From assembly GCA_025774865.1 (NCBI GenBank), contig JALGZO010000495.1:1-6953 (forward strand): a stretch of 6,953 nucleotides of DNA. The letters are read 5' to 3'. The position numbers and the translations under genes are program-made. This DNA comes from a bacterium. GTDB lineage: Bacteria; ARS69. The notes under the pieces were generated by a model, which was not told the origin of the DNA, searched no databases, and saw nothing but the letters and a program-made list of their open reading frames with translations. Shown one piece after another: positions 1 through 6,953 of the stretch (position 1 is its first letter; the number at the start of each line of letters is the position of its first letter).

Positions 1-316
1 GGGCGCGACCGCGGTTCTGACGACGGGCGTCTCGCCCGCTTCGTACGCGCTCGAGTCGCCGCGGCCCAATCCGTTCCGGGCTCAAACCACGATTCAGTTC
101 GACGTTCCGGTTCGCGAGCGCGCGACGGTCAGCATCGTCGACGTGTCCGGACGGATTGTAAAGCGTGTCGCGAGCGGGGAGCTCGTCCCGGGTCGCTACC
201 GGAGGGACTGGGATGGACGGGACGAAGCGGGACGACGGGTCGCGAGCGGCGTCTACTTCGTCCGACTGGAGGCCGGATCGTTCGCGGCGACGCGCAAGAT
301 GACGCGGTTGCGGTAG
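1..316 (+). CDS. C-terminal end of a secreted protein with a FlgD-like / T9SS-type sorting tail (5' truncated)
   Basis: The gene enters from the left edge; its first complete codon is at base 2 and it ends at TAG 314-316, leaving 104 residues. The visible part reads as a C-terminal sorting or FlgD Ig-like module. It has a SPRPNPF motif (bases 56-76), then short alternating beta strands (TTIQFDVP, ATVSIVDVSGRIV), then a WDGRDEAGRRVASGVYFVRL stretch and a short basic end (TRKMTRLR). In FCB-group bacteria such tails follow variable extracellular enzymes or adhesins and direct export and surface attachment through the type IX (Por) system. The related FlgD_ig fold gives the same 'WDGRD..G..V.SGVYF' signature. 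The catalytic or binding part lies outside the window, so no function can be given. It converges on the oxoprolinase-like gene, with 49 bases between the stop codons and no U-tract terminator visible. The frame and the domain type are well supported; whether the tail is a true T9SS signal is inferred. Confidence 0.85.
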   Translation, partial: GATAVLTTGVSPASYALESPRPNPFRAQTTIQFDVPVRERATVSIVDVSGRIVKRVASGELVPGRYRRDWDGRDEAGRRVASGVYFVRLEAGSFAATRKMTRLR

Positions 317-365
317 ATGCGGCGGCGCCAGGGTCCCAGTGAAAGCGGCTGAGCGCGGGAGCAGG

Positions 366-3300
366 CTATCCCCGGCCGAAACCGCCGCCGCCGGGAGTCT
401 CGATCGTGAAGACCTCGCCTGCCTTCACCTCGACACGATCCGTGGCCGACAGCTCGATCCGATCGCCTTCCCGTTCCAGCGCGTTGCGGCCGACCGCGCC
501 CGCTTCCCCTCCGGCCAGACCGAATGGGGGCTCCTCCCGGCGCCCGGAGAGGATCGCCGCGGTCATGGGCTCGAGAAAACGAATTCGGCGTACCGTTCCA
601 TTGCCGCCGCGGTGCCGCCCTCGGCCGCCCGAGCCGTGGCGAATACGGAACTCCTCGACCCGCACCGGAAAACGCCACTCGAGAACCTCGGGATCGGTGA
701 GAAGCGAATTCGTCATGTGCGTGTGCACCGCGTCCGTGCCGTCAAAATCCGGACCGGCCCCCGATCCCCCACAAACGGTCTCGTAGTACTGGGTCTCGTC
801 GTCCCCGAACGTCAAGTTGTTCATGGTCCCCTGAGCTGCGGCCTGGATCCGGAGAGCTCCGTAAAGGGCGTCGACGACGCACTGGGACGTCTCCACGTTT
901 CCCGCGACGACCGCGGCCGGATATCGAGGATTGAGAAGGCAGCCGTCCGGAATGACGATCTCGAGAGGGTCGAGGCATCCTTCGTTCAGCGGAATGTCCT
1001 CGTCGACGAGGGTACGAAAGACGTAGAGCACGGCGGCGCGCGTCACCGCCGGTGGAGCATTGAAGTTCGAAGACTGCTGCGGGGACGTTCCCGTGAAGTC
1101 GATCTTGGCCCGCCGCGCGACTCGATCCATCGAGATCGCGACCTCGATCGCGCATCCGCCATCCATCGCGTAGCGAAAGTGGCCATCACTCGAGCGATCG
1201 ATGACCCGGCGAACCTGCTCGGCTCCGTTCTCCTGAACGTAGTGCATGTAGGCGCGCACGACCTCGGGCCCGAACTGATCGATGAGCTTTCTCAGCTCGC
1301 GTTCGCCCGTTTCGCAGGCAGCAATCTGAGCTTGTAGGTCGGCGACGTTCTGGTCGGGATTGCGGGCGGGCCAGGGGCCGGTGGCGAGAATCGCGCGGAC
1401 CTCCGTCTCGCGAAAGTGTCCGGCCTCCACCAGCAGGAAATCGTCGATCAGCACTCCCTCTTCTTCGATTCTGCGACTGTGCGGGGGCATCGATCCGGGC
1501 GTGAGGCCACCCACGTCGGCGTGATGACCGCGCGCCGCGACCCAGAAGAGCAGCTGGCTTCCGGACTCGTCGAACACCGGCTTCACCACGGTGATGTCCG
1601 GAAGATGAGTGCCCCCATGGTAGGGTGCGTTCTGAGCGTAGACGTCCCCCGCACGCATGGTCGGCCCTCGATCCGCCTTCACCGTGCGGACGCTCTCTCC
1701 CATCGACCCCAGGTGAACCGGCATGTGGGGCGCGTTGGCGACGAGTCGCCCTTCGCGATCGAAGACCGCACACGAGAAATCCAATCGCTCCCGAATGTTC
1801 ACGGACAACGCGGTCTTCTCCAGAACCGTCCCCATCTGCGTCGCGACGGACATGAAGAGGTTGTTGAAGACCTCGAGCATCACCGGGTCGCATTGACGCT
1901 CGACGTTCTCGAACCTCGGAACCGGGGCGGTGCGTTCCAGAACGAGGTCCGAGATCTCCGACACTTCGGCCTTCCAGCCGGGCTCCACCACCGTGGTTGC
2001 GAAGGGCTCGACCAGAATCGCGGGTCCCTCGATGCGATCTCCGGCACGAAGCTCGGCCCGGTCATAGACCGGCGTGTCGTGCGACGACCCCTGGGTCCAC
2101 ACCGGGAACTCGCCGAGCGACCGGGCGGGTCCCCGCCGCGGCTCGGGAGCAGGAAACGGCGCCGCCGGCCCTTCCGCGAGCCCGACCGCCTCCGCCGAGA
2201 GCGATTCGACGACGATCTCGCGTTCCGCCACGGCGAATCCGAAGACCTGGCGGTGAACGGTCTCGAACGCGCTTCGCATGTGAACTTCGTCTGCGAACTC
2301 GACCGCGAGCGGAGTGGCGGTGTCCGCGTACCTCAAGTGAGCCGTGCACCGGATTTGCATCTTCTCGCCCGTGGAGTCCTGTCGCGCGACTTCTGCGCGG
2401 GCTTCCTTCACGAGCTGGGTCAGGCTCCGTTCGAGCTCCGGCACGAGATCGCCGGTCAGACGACTATCCACGGAGCGCTGCCGAATCGCGCGCACGTCAG
2501 CGAGGCCCATCCCGTAGGCGGACAGCACTCCGGCGAAGGGATGCACCAGAATTCGCGACATGCCGAGGACGTCGGCCACGAGGCACGCGTGCTGGCCGCC
2601 GGCTCCCCCGAAGCAAACCAAGGTGTACGCCGTCACGTCGTGGCCGCGCTGAATGGAGATCACCTTGATGGCGTTCGCCATGTTCTCGACGGCAATTCGA
2701 AGGAAACCTTCCGCGACCTCGGCGGGCGAGCGTACGTCATCCGTCGCCGCGCGGATCTCGCCGGCCAGGTCAGTGAATTTCTTGACGACGATGTCGCGGT
2801 CAAGAGGCGCATCCGCGGCCGGTCCGAGCACTCGGGGGAAGAACTCCGGCCGCAGTTTGCCGAGCATCACGTTGCAATCGGTCACGGTGAGCGGGCCGCC
2901 CCGTCCGTAGCACGCGGGGCCGGGCTCCGCGCCGGCCGATTCGGGTCCGACGCGATAGCGAGCCCCGTCGAACTCGAGAACAGAACCGCCCCCGGCCGCG
3001 ACCGTGTGGATGCGCAGCATCGGCGCGCGCAGTCTGAACCCGGCCACCCGAGTTTCCGAAGCGCGCTCGAACTCGCCGTCGAAGTGCGAGACGTCCGTCG
3101 ACGTACCTCCCATGTCGAAGGCGATGATCCGGTCGAATCCGGCCCGGGACGCGATGCCGGCGGCCGCGACGACCCCGCCGACGGGTCCCGACAGGAGGCT
3201 GTCCTTGCCCTGGAAAGCGTGCGCCAGGGCCAGGCCGCCATTCGACTGCATGAAGAACAGGCGAGGGTGATCGCCGAGGTTCCGGGCGATGCCGCCCACG

Positions 3301-3974
3301 TAGCGACGCAGCATGGGGGTCAGGTAGGCGTCGACGACGGTCGTGTCTCCGCGGCTCACGAGCCGCATCAAAGGCGCGACGTCGTGCGAAGTCGACACGT
3401 GCGGGAATCCGATGTCACACGCGAGCTGCGCGAGTGCCCGCTCGTGATCCGGGTACCGGTACCCGTGTAACAGGACGATGGCGACCGAACGGATTCCGTC
3501 CAGATGGGCCTGTTCCAGTGCCGGGCGAGCCGTGTGGGGCTCGAGGGAACGGAGTACGTCGCCGCGCGCCGACATCCGCTCGTCCACTTCGATCACGCCC
3601 TCGTGGAGAAGAGCGGGAAGCACGATCCGACGGTCGAAAAGTCGCGGTCGGTTTTGGTAGCCGATCCGGAGCGCGTCTCCGAATCCGCGCGTGGTGACGA
3701 GGACCGTCCGCTCACCCGTTCGCTCGAGCAACGCGTTCGTGGCGACCGTCGTGCCCATCCGAATCGACTCGATCACGCCGCCGGGAACAGGTTCGTCCGG
3801 CTCCAGTTCCAGCAACTCGCGGACGCCGCTCAGGATGGGGTCGTCGCGTCCATCAGGAGAATCCGATAGCACCTTTCGCGCGACGAGCGTGCCGTCCGGG
3901 CGGTGGGCCACGAGATCCGTGAACGTTCCGCCGCGATCGATCCAGAATCGCCAGCCGGGCGCCGCCCGCGTCAT
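366..3974 (-). CDS. Fused HyuA-HyuB protein, 5-oxoprolinase-like (ATP-dependent hydantoinase/oxoprolinase family)
   Basis: This 1202-residue cytoplasmic enzyme has both hydantoinase/oxoprolinase subunits in one chain, as in full-length 5-oxoprolinase (about 1200-1290 residues). That enzyme opens 5-oxo-L-proline to glutamate with ATP. Rough domain limits are HyuA N-terminal 8-190, HyuA core 200-497, a linking HyuA C-terminal domain 510-685, and HyuB 693-1200. ASKHA-type nucleotide motifs are visible: DRGGTFTD (13-20), [11 protein letters not shown] (286-296) and [10 protein letters not shown] (455-464). HyuB carries conserved His/Asp clusters: [10 protein letters not shown] (747-756), YHGGTHLPD (785-793) and RGHHADVGG (815-823). 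The chain ends in the family's TPGGGGFG. Stretches such as [15 protein letters not shown] (342-356) and [13 protein letters not shown] (1063-1075) resemble eukaryotic OPLAH closely, from memory. The ATG at 3974 is chosen because it lies just before the conserved [11 protein letters not shown] and has a GGGGGAA stretch upstream. In-frame ATGs at 4091 and 4079 have no such site and would add an unconserved basic leader. The family also includes N-methylhydantoinases and aromatic-ketone/acetone carboxylases, so the substrate is not proven. Confidence 0.93.
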   Translation of the reverse strand: MTRAAPGWRFWIDRGGTFTDLVAHRPDGTLVARKVLSDSPDGRDDPILSGVRELLELEPDEPVPGGVIESIRMGTTVATNALLERTGERTVLVTTRGFGDALRIGYQNRPRLFDRRIVLPALLHEGVIEVDERMSARGDVLRSLEPHTARPALEQAHLDGIRSVAIVLLHGYRYPDHERALAQLACDIGFPHVSTSHDVAPLMRLVSRGDTTVVDAYLTPMLRRYVGGIARNLGDHPRLFFMQSNGGLALAHAFQGKDSLLSGPVGGVVAAAGIASRAGFDRIIAFDMGGTSTDVSHFDGEFERASETRVAGFRLRAPMLRIHTVAAGGGSVLEFDGARYRVGPESAGAEPGPACYGRGGPLTVTDCNVMLGKLRPEFFPRVLGPAADAPLDRDIVVKKFTDLAGEIRAATDDVRSPAEVAEGFLRIAVENMANAIKVISIQRGHDVTAYTLVCFGGAGGQHACLVADVLGMSRILVHPFAGVLSAYGMGLADVRAIRQRSVDSRLTGDLVPELERSLTQLVKEARAEVARQDSTGEKMQIRCTAHLRYADTATPLAVEFADEVHMRSAFETVHRQVFGFAVAEREIVVESLSAEAVGLAEGPAAPFPAPEPRRGPARSLGEFPVWTQGSSHDTPVYDRAELRAGDRIEGPAILVEPFATTVVEPGWKAEVSEISDLVLERTAPVPRFENVERQCDPVMLEVFNNLFMSVATQMGTVLEKTALSVNIRERLDFSCAVFDREGRLVANAPHMPVHLGSMGESVRTVKADRGPTMRAGDVYAQNAPYHGGTHLPDITVVKPVFDESGSQLLFWVAARGHHADVGGLTPGSMPPHSRRIEEEGVLIDDFLLVEAGHFRETEVRAILATGPWPARNPDQNVADLQAQIAACETGERELRKLIDQFGPEVVRAYMHYVQENGAEQVRRVIDRSSDGHFRYAMDGGCAIEVAISMDRVARRAKIDFTGTSPQQSSNFNAPPAVTRAAVLYVFRTLVDEDIPLNEGCLDPLEIVIPDGCLLNPRYPAAVVAGNVETSQCVVDALYGALRIQAAAQGTMNNLTFGDDETQYYETVCGGSGAGPDFDGTDAVHTHMTNSLLTDPEVLEWRFPVRVEEFRIRHGSGGRGRHRGGNGTVRRIRFLEPMTAAILSGRREEPPFGLAGGEAGAVGRNALEREGDRIELSATDRVEVKAGEVFTIETPGGGGFGRG

Positions 3975-3978
3975 GGCA

Positions 3979-3985
3979 TTCCCCC
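3979..3985 (-). promoter_or_regulatory. Probable ribosome binding site of the oxoprolinase-like gene
   Basis: On the minus strand the bases GGGGGAA stand four bases before the ATG at 3974, with six bases between the last G and the start codon. This is an imperfect match to AGGAGG. It is nevertheless the only purine-rich element near any of the three candidate starts (3974, 4079, 4091), so it decides the start call together with the conserved N-terminal motif. Confidence 0.5.
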
Positions 3986-4096
3986 GGGACAAGTTCAGCG
4001 TGAGGCGGGGCCGGTGTCGGGAGGACTGTAGCGGCTTCGGAGCGATCGCACTACCGGTGCGGAAGCGGCGTCGCGACATGACGAAGATCATGGCGC

Positions 4097-4116
4097 GAGC
4101 TGATCCATGTCAGCTC
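4097..4116. promoter_or_regulatory. Perfect 7-6-7 inverted repeat in the divergent intergenic region, possible operator
   Basis: GAGCTGA (4097-4103) and TCAGCTC (4110-4116) are exact reverse complements separated by six bases (TCCATG). The dyad lies near the middle of the 256-base divergent region, about 120 bases from the oxoprolinase-like start and 114 from the propeller-protein start. A symmetric site with a centre-to-centre arm distance of 13 bases is a plausible target for a dimeric repressor or activator serving either gene. It could also form an RNA hairpin if transcribed. No regulator gene is visible in the window, so the function is inferred. Confidence 0.4.
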
Positions 4117-4170
4117 CGGTGCAAAAAGCCCCTCGATCCGTCCACGCGACACGGCGCGCGTGCGAGCAAT

Positions 4171-4179
4171 TGCTATAGT
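4171..4179 (+). promoter_or_regulatory. Candidate extended -10 promoter for the beta-propeller gene
   Basis: TGCTATAGT matches the extended -10 form TGnTATAnT in a short AT-rich island (AGCAATTGCTATAGT) inside GC-rich DNA. It lies 51 bases upstream of the ATG at 4231, which would give a leader of roughly 45 bases. No convincing -35 hexamer is found 16-18 bases upstream, which is tolerated by extended -10 promoters of housekeeping sigma factors. The adjoining AGCAATTGCT (4165-4174) is a perfect 10-base palindrome that overlaps the -10. A Bacteroidetes-type sigma consensus (TAnnTTTG with TTG at -33) is not seen here. Confidence 0.4.
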
Positions 4180-4216
4180 CGGAATGCCGCCCAACTCGCC
4201 TCCGGTTTCGTCGTAC

Positions 4217-4223
4217 GGAGGAA
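4217..4223 (+). promoter_or_regulatory. Strong Shine-Dalgarno site of the beta-propeller gene
   Basis: GGAGGAA is followed by seven bases and then ATG at 4231. This near-ideal match and spacing fixes the start at 4231. It excludes the in-frame extension that stays open back to 3691 across the intergenic region and the opposite-strand gene. Confidence 0.85.
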
Positions 4224-4230
4224 ACAACCC

Positions 4231-6822
4231 ATGAACACCCCACCGCACATCGGGACGCCCCGAGGTTTGCTCAACCGCGCCCTCTGTGGATCGCTCGGCG
4301 CCGTCTTGTTGCTGTCTCCAGTCTCATCGCCGCTGGCGGCACCGGACCGCGCACGGCCGATCTCAACTCCGTACGACCCGCTCACCTGGCTCGATCGAAT
4401 GGGGACGTTCTTCGAGGAGAACCCGCACCTGAAATCGCAGCGGGGGAGCGGCTGGAAGCCGTACAACCGGATCCGCTGGGCCACGGCGCGCCGGCTCACG
4501 GAGGGGAGACTCCCGGCCTGGGGTGCGCGCTGGGAGGTCTGGCTCGAGAAGCAGCGCCGGGCCCGGTCCGCTTCGCCCCGTTCGACGTGGTTCGAGATCG
4601 GGCCTGTCCATCTTTCCGGCCGGGCGCTGGACATCGAGTTTCATCCGACCGATCCGAGCATCGTCTTCGTGGGCTCGGCGACCGGCGGGCTCTGGATGTC
4701 GACGGACGGCGGAGACACGTGGGTCACGACGACCGAGGAGCTTCCGACGCTCGGGATCGGAGCGGTGACCGTCCTCCCGTGGGACCCCGACATCGTTCTC
4801 GTGGCGACCGGAGAGGCGACCATGAACTACGGTCGCGCGGGAGGCGTCGGCGTGCTCAAGTCGACTGACGCGGGTCTGACGTGGAACCCGACGGGGCTGT
4901 CGTATCCCGCGGCCGGGCTCTGGGGACACGGCTTCCACGCGATGGAGGTGAACCCTCTCACGGGTACGATCCTCGCCGGCGCGACGGACGGGCTCTGGCG
5001 GTCGACGGACGAAGGAGACACGTGGACCGCCGTCAGAACGGGCGGAGACTACTATGACGTGAAGTGGAAGCCGGGGGACGCGAACCGCGTCTACTGTGCC
5101 AAGGGCAGCGCCAGCGGCGGGAACAACGTCAAGGTGTCCACCGACGACGGGCTGACCTGGACCAAGGCCGGCACGGGCCAGCCGGCGGGATTCCAGATCG
5201 GCAAGACGAAGATCGCCGTGACACCGGCAGATCCGACCGTCATCTACGCGTACTACACGAATCTACAGACTACGCTGACTCTGGCCGTCTGCCGCAGCAC
5301 GGACGACGGCGCCACGTGGACGACCCGCAATTCCGATCAAACGCTGGCGGGAGGACAGGGCTGGTACAACCTCGTCCTGGCCGTCGACCCCGACGACCCT
5401 GACCGCCTGATTGCCGGGATGGTCGATCTGCTCGTCTCCACGGACGGGGGGACCTCGTTCACGCCGACCGGCGTCGGCAACATCCTCGGCGACGAGACCA
5501 GCCTTCACGTCGATCATCACGGGATCGCGTACGAGCCGGGCTCCACCACGAACGTCTGGGTGGCCACCGACGGCGGCGTGTGGAGGTCCACCGATGACGG
5601 GGACACCTGGAGGTCCCGCCGGGAGGGCATCAACACGTACCAGTTCTACGACATCTGCGTGGCTCAGACGGACCCGATCTTCATGATGGGCGGCACGCAG
5701 GACAACGGTATCCCCGGCCGGGACGGCCCGTTCAGCTGGTTCGTCACCACGCTCGTCGCCGACGGGATGGTCTGCAACGTCGATCCCACGAATGCGAGCA
5801 TCATCTACGGCGAAGCTCAGCTCGGAGATCACGTGCGGAGCGTCGACGGCGGGCAGTCCTGGTCGGACATCATGAACGGGATCACGGGCTGGGGCGACTG
5901 GGTCACGCCGGTGGACGAGGACCAGAACGACCCGACGCACCTCTACACGTCCACGACCGCCGGCATCTTCCGGACGACCAACGGCGGAGACCTCTGGGAG
6001 AACGTGGCTCCGCACGAAGCCGTCTGGATCTCCATCAGTCCGATCGACGGGAACGTGGTCTGGACCGTGCACGACTCGTCCGGCGTCTGGCTGACGACCG
6101 ACGACGGGGGATCTTGGACGGCGGCGTCCGCGTCAGGTTTCGTCGTGGGCCCGGCGACACGGATCCTCGCGGATCCTGCCGACGTGCAAGCGGCGTTCGC
6201 GACGTTCGGGGGCTACGAGGAGTCGACCGCGCGCGTGGCCCGGACGACGGATCGGGGCGTGAGCTGGATCGACGTCACGGGCGACTTCCCCGCGCAGCCG
6301 GTGAACGTGATCGTGGTGGACCCGCTGGATCCGGACCACTGGTACGTCGGCACGGACGTCGGCGTCTGGGTGAGCACGAGCGGAGGAACCACGTGGATTC
6401 CCTTCGAGGCCGGGCTGGCCAACGCGATCGTGTACGACCTGGAGATCCAGAGATCGACGCGGAAGCTCGTGGCCGGGACCCACGGGCGCGGAGCCTGGGA
6501 GGTTGACCTCCCACCGCCGAACAGCACGGCCGCCCCGGCCGTGGCGTCCGGTCCCCGGAACCTGTTGCTCGATCCGCCGCACCCGAACCCCGTGCGCGGT
6601 CAGACCTGGCTGCGCTACGCGGCGCGGCACGAGGGCCCGGTGACGCTCGACGTCTACGACGTGCGCGGGCGCCTGGTCGGTCGCATCGCCGAGCACTCCC
6701 GGGGAGACGGCGTGATTCGGGCGGTGCCCTGGCTCACGGACAAGGTGGCCGGTGGCGTGTACTTCGCGGTGCTACGGGCTGGCGGGGCCGAGATCATGCG
6801 GAGGGTCACGGTTCTCGAGTGA
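4231..6822 (+). CDS. Secreted Asp-box (BNR/sortilin-like) beta-propeller protein with C-terminal sorting tail
   Basis: This 863-residue protein is predicted to be exported. Residues 11-37 form a signal peptide: basic start, hydrophobic core [10 protein letters not shown], likely cleavage after LAA (35-37). Residues 45-118 are a charged, Trp-rich segment containing [10 protein letters not shown] (71-80). From about 119 to 757 it is built of beta-propeller blades. Twelve Asp-box motifs (S-x-D-x-G-x-x-W) can be read, ending in [10 protein letters not shown] (749-758). A low-complexity linker (760-779) leads to a sorting tail: PHPNPVRG (783-790), [14 protein letters not shown] (804-817), [12 protein letters not shown] (841-852). 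Such proteins are usually annotated 'sialidase/glycosyl hydrolase' or 'VPS10/sortilin-like'. The Asp-box is structural and does not prove glycosidase activity, and I cannot identify a catalytic set. The start has an excellent ribosome binding site. The gene is divergent from the oxoprolinase-like gene and overlaps the downstream opposite-strand gene by 17 bases. The location (cell surface or secreted) is well supported; the ligand or substrate is unknown. Confidence 0.93.
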   Translation: MNTPPHIGTPRGLLNRALCGSLGAVLLLSPVSSPLAAPDRARPISTPYDPLTWLDRMGTFFEENPHLKSQRGSGWKPYNRIRWATARRLTEGRLPAWGARWEVWLEKQRRARSASPRSTWFEIGPVHLSGRALDIEFHPTDPSIVFVGSATGGLWMSTDGGDTWVTTTEELPTLGIGAVTVLPWDPDIVLVATGEATMNYGRAGGVGVLKSTDAGLTWNPTGLSYPAAGLWGHGFHAMEVNPLTGTILAGATDGLWRSTDEGDTWTAVRTGGDYYDVKWKPGDANRVYCAKGSASGGNNVKVSTDDGLTWTKAGTGQPAGFQIGKTKIAVTPADPTVIYAYYTNLQTTLTLAVCRSTDDGATWTTRNSDQTLAGGQGWYNLVLAVDPDDPDRLIAGMVDLLVSTDGGTSFTPTGVGNILGDETSLHVDHHGIAYEPGSTTNVWVATDGGVWRSTDDGDTWRSRREGINTYQFYDICVAQTDPIFMMGGTQDNGIPGRDGPFSWFVTTLVADGMVCNVDPTNASIIYGEAQLGDHVRSVDGGQSWSDIMNGITGWGDWVTPVDEDQNDPTHLYTSTTAGIFRTTNGGDLWENVAPHEAVWISISPIDGNVVWTVHDSSGVWLTTDDGGSWTAASASGFVVGPATRILADPADVQAAFATFGGYEESTARVARTTDRGVSWIDVTGDFPAQPVNVIVVDPLDPDHWYVGTDVGVWVSTSGGTTWIPFEAGLANAIVYDLEIQRSTRKLVAGTHGRGAWEVDLPPPNSTAAPAVASGPRNLLLDPPHPNPVRGQTWLRYAARHEGPVTLDVYDVRGRLVGRIAEHSRGDGVIRAVPWLTDKVAGGVYFAVLRAGGAEIMRRVTVLE
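4699..6396 (+). repeat. Twelve Asp-box (BNR) protein repeats
   Basis: The motif S/T-x-D-x-G-x-x-W/F recurs within the propeller gene at residues 157, 211, 258, 303, 356, 403, 453, 537, 582, 622, 672 and 715 (first residue of each box). Examples are [40 protein letters not shown] and STSGGTTW. Spacing is 40-54 residues, the size of one propeller blade, except for an 84-residue gap between boxes seven and eight. That gap holds GGTQDNG (487-493) and a degenerate RDGPFSW (497-503), probably a thirteenth blade without a canonical box. Boxes nine (Asp to Asn) and twelve (Asp to Ser) have lost the eponymous Asp. About 13-14 blades would fit two tandem seven-bladed propellers, or a larger single sortilin-like propeller. 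Confidence 0.9.
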
Positions 6823-6953
6823 CGTGTGGATCCACGCGGCGCGACGTCGTCCCCAGCCAGATCGCCACGCCGGCGATCGCGGCGCCCGCTGCGTCCCGAA
6901 GACCGGTGGGGCGCGAGAAGATCACGACATCCCAGACGAAGGCCAGCATCGGC
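6806..6953 (-). CDS. C-terminal end of a probable EamA/DMT-family membrane transporter (5' truncated)
   Basis: The minus strand stays open from the right edge to TGA at 6808-6806, leaving 48 complete residues. They read as a hydrophobic segment ([12 protein letters not shown]), a short polar turn (SRPTGLRD), a second hydrophobic segment ([13 protein letters not shown]) and a short basic tail ([14 protein letters not shown]). This matches the last two transmembrane helices of EamA-domain drug/metabolite transporters. There, a 'P-hydrophobic…F-x-E/R-P' helix end is followed by 'G-A-A-(L/I)-I-x-x-G-V' and a short cytoplasmic end. It would sit in the inner membrane; the substrate cannot be told. 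Its 3' end overlaps the propeller gene by 17 bases. The other two frames on this strand are less convincing: one is stopped near the edge and the other encodes an arginine-rich non-protein-like string. The small amount of sequence limits confidence in the family. Confidence 0.6.
   Translation of the reverse strand, partial: PMLAFVWDVVIFSRPTGLRDAAGAAIAGVAIWLGTTSRRVDPHVTREP
6823..6838 (+). other. Small hairpin at the tail-to-tail junction
   Basis: Directly after the propeller gene's TGA, CGTGTG and CACGCG can pair around a GATC loop: six pairs, one of them G-U, built on the palindrome GTGGATCCAC (6826-6835). No run of T follows on either strand, so it does not qualify as an intrinsic terminator. 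It also lies inside the end of the opposite transporter gene. It might protect a 3' end or be chance. Confidence 0.25.

Noticed and set aside
317-365. Terminator between the convergent stops of the first gene and the oxoprolinase-like gene
   Set aside because: The 49-base spacer is GC-rich but shows no clear stem-loop followed by a T run on either strand.
339-1337. 332-residue plus-strand open frame at the 3' end of the oxoprolinase-like gene
   Set aside because: It lies fully antisense to the HyuB domain, has no ribosome binding site that stands out, and encodes an Arg/Val-rich sequence without recognisable motifs.
1416-3470. 684-residue open frame on the plus strand, antisense to the oxoprolinase-like gene
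   Set aside because: The opposite strand carries an unmistakable conserved enzyme across the whole span. The antisense product is a His/Arg/Asp-rich string with no domain, signal or repeat. In GC-rich genes such long stop-free antisense frames arise from third-position G/C bias.
4025-4053. Possible minus-strand promoter for the oxoprolinase-like gene (TACAGT at 4030-4025)
   Set aside because: The -10 match is fair and the distance to the start is reasonable, but the hexamer 17 bases upstream (TAGTGC) is a poor -35. In a region this short the match could be chance.
3975-4091. Longer N-terminus for the oxoprolinase-like protein, starting at 4091 or 4079
   Set aside because: Neither ATG has a Shine-Dalgarno-like stretch, and the added 35-39 residues are basic and unlike the family, which starts just before the [11 protein letters not shown] motif.
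3691-4230. In-frame 180-codon extension of the propeller gene upstream of 4231
   Set aside because: The extension would run antisense through the oxoprolinase-like N-terminus and bury the signal peptide. The strong GGAGGAA site and the signal peptide both fix the start at 4231.
4243-4290. Lipobox around Cys19 of the propeller protein
   Set aside because: The residues before the Cys (N-R-A-L) do not fit the L-[AS]-[GA]-C pattern and precede the hydrophobic core. A signal peptidase I site after LAA (residues 35-37) fits better.
5263-6072. 269-residue minus-strand open frame inside the propeller gene
   Set aside because: It is antisense to the repeat-bearing coding sequence; its Asp/Val/Arg/Pro-rich text mirrors the repeated Asp-box codons and shows no family features.

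Overview
This window is clearly GC-rich bacterial DNA. It holds two complete genes and the truncated ends of two more. Two of the four proteins end in a C-terminal module of the FlgD-like / type IX-secretion (Por) sorting kind, with a P-N-P motif, a short beta-sandwich and a final 'GGVYF/SGVYF…' strand. Such tails combined with high GC suggest a member of the FCB group outside the low-GC Bacteroidetes, for example an Eisenbacteria-, Krumholzibacteria-, Latescibacteria- or Gemmatimonadota-like lineage. This placement is an inference from protein architecture; there is no rRNA or marker gene here.

Layout. (1) Bases 1-316, plus strand: the last 104 codons of a secreted or cell-surface protein, of which only the sorting tail is visible. 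(2) Bases 366-3974, minus strand, convergent with (1): a 1202-residue fused HyuA-HyuB protein of the ATP-dependent 5-oxoprolinase / hydantoinase family. (3) Bases 3975-4230: a 256-base divergent intergenic region with a good ribosome binding site, a plausible extended -10 promoter for the plus-strand gene and a perfect 7-6-7 inverted repeat that could be an operator. (4) Bases 4231-6822, plus strand: an 863-residue secreted beta-propeller protein with a signal peptide, twelve recognisable Asp-box (BNR) repeats and a sorting tail. (5) Bases 6806-6953, minus strand: the last 48 codons of a probable EamA/DMT-type membrane transporter, whose 3' end overlaps the propeller gene tail-to-tail by 17 bases.

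The genes do not form an obvious pathway. The oxoprolinase-like enzyme is cytoplasmic and would open a cyclic amide such as 5-oxoproline or a hydantoin at the cost of ATP. The two tailed proteins belong to the exported proteome. Adjacent genes alternate in strand (plus, minus, plus, minus), so no operon is visible. I found no tRNA, rRNA, CRISPR array, insertion sequence or defence system. The long open frames antisense to the real genes are best explained as GC-rich shadows. The observations most worth following are the divergent-region dyad, the propeller architecture with its N-terminal module, and the paired sorting tails.
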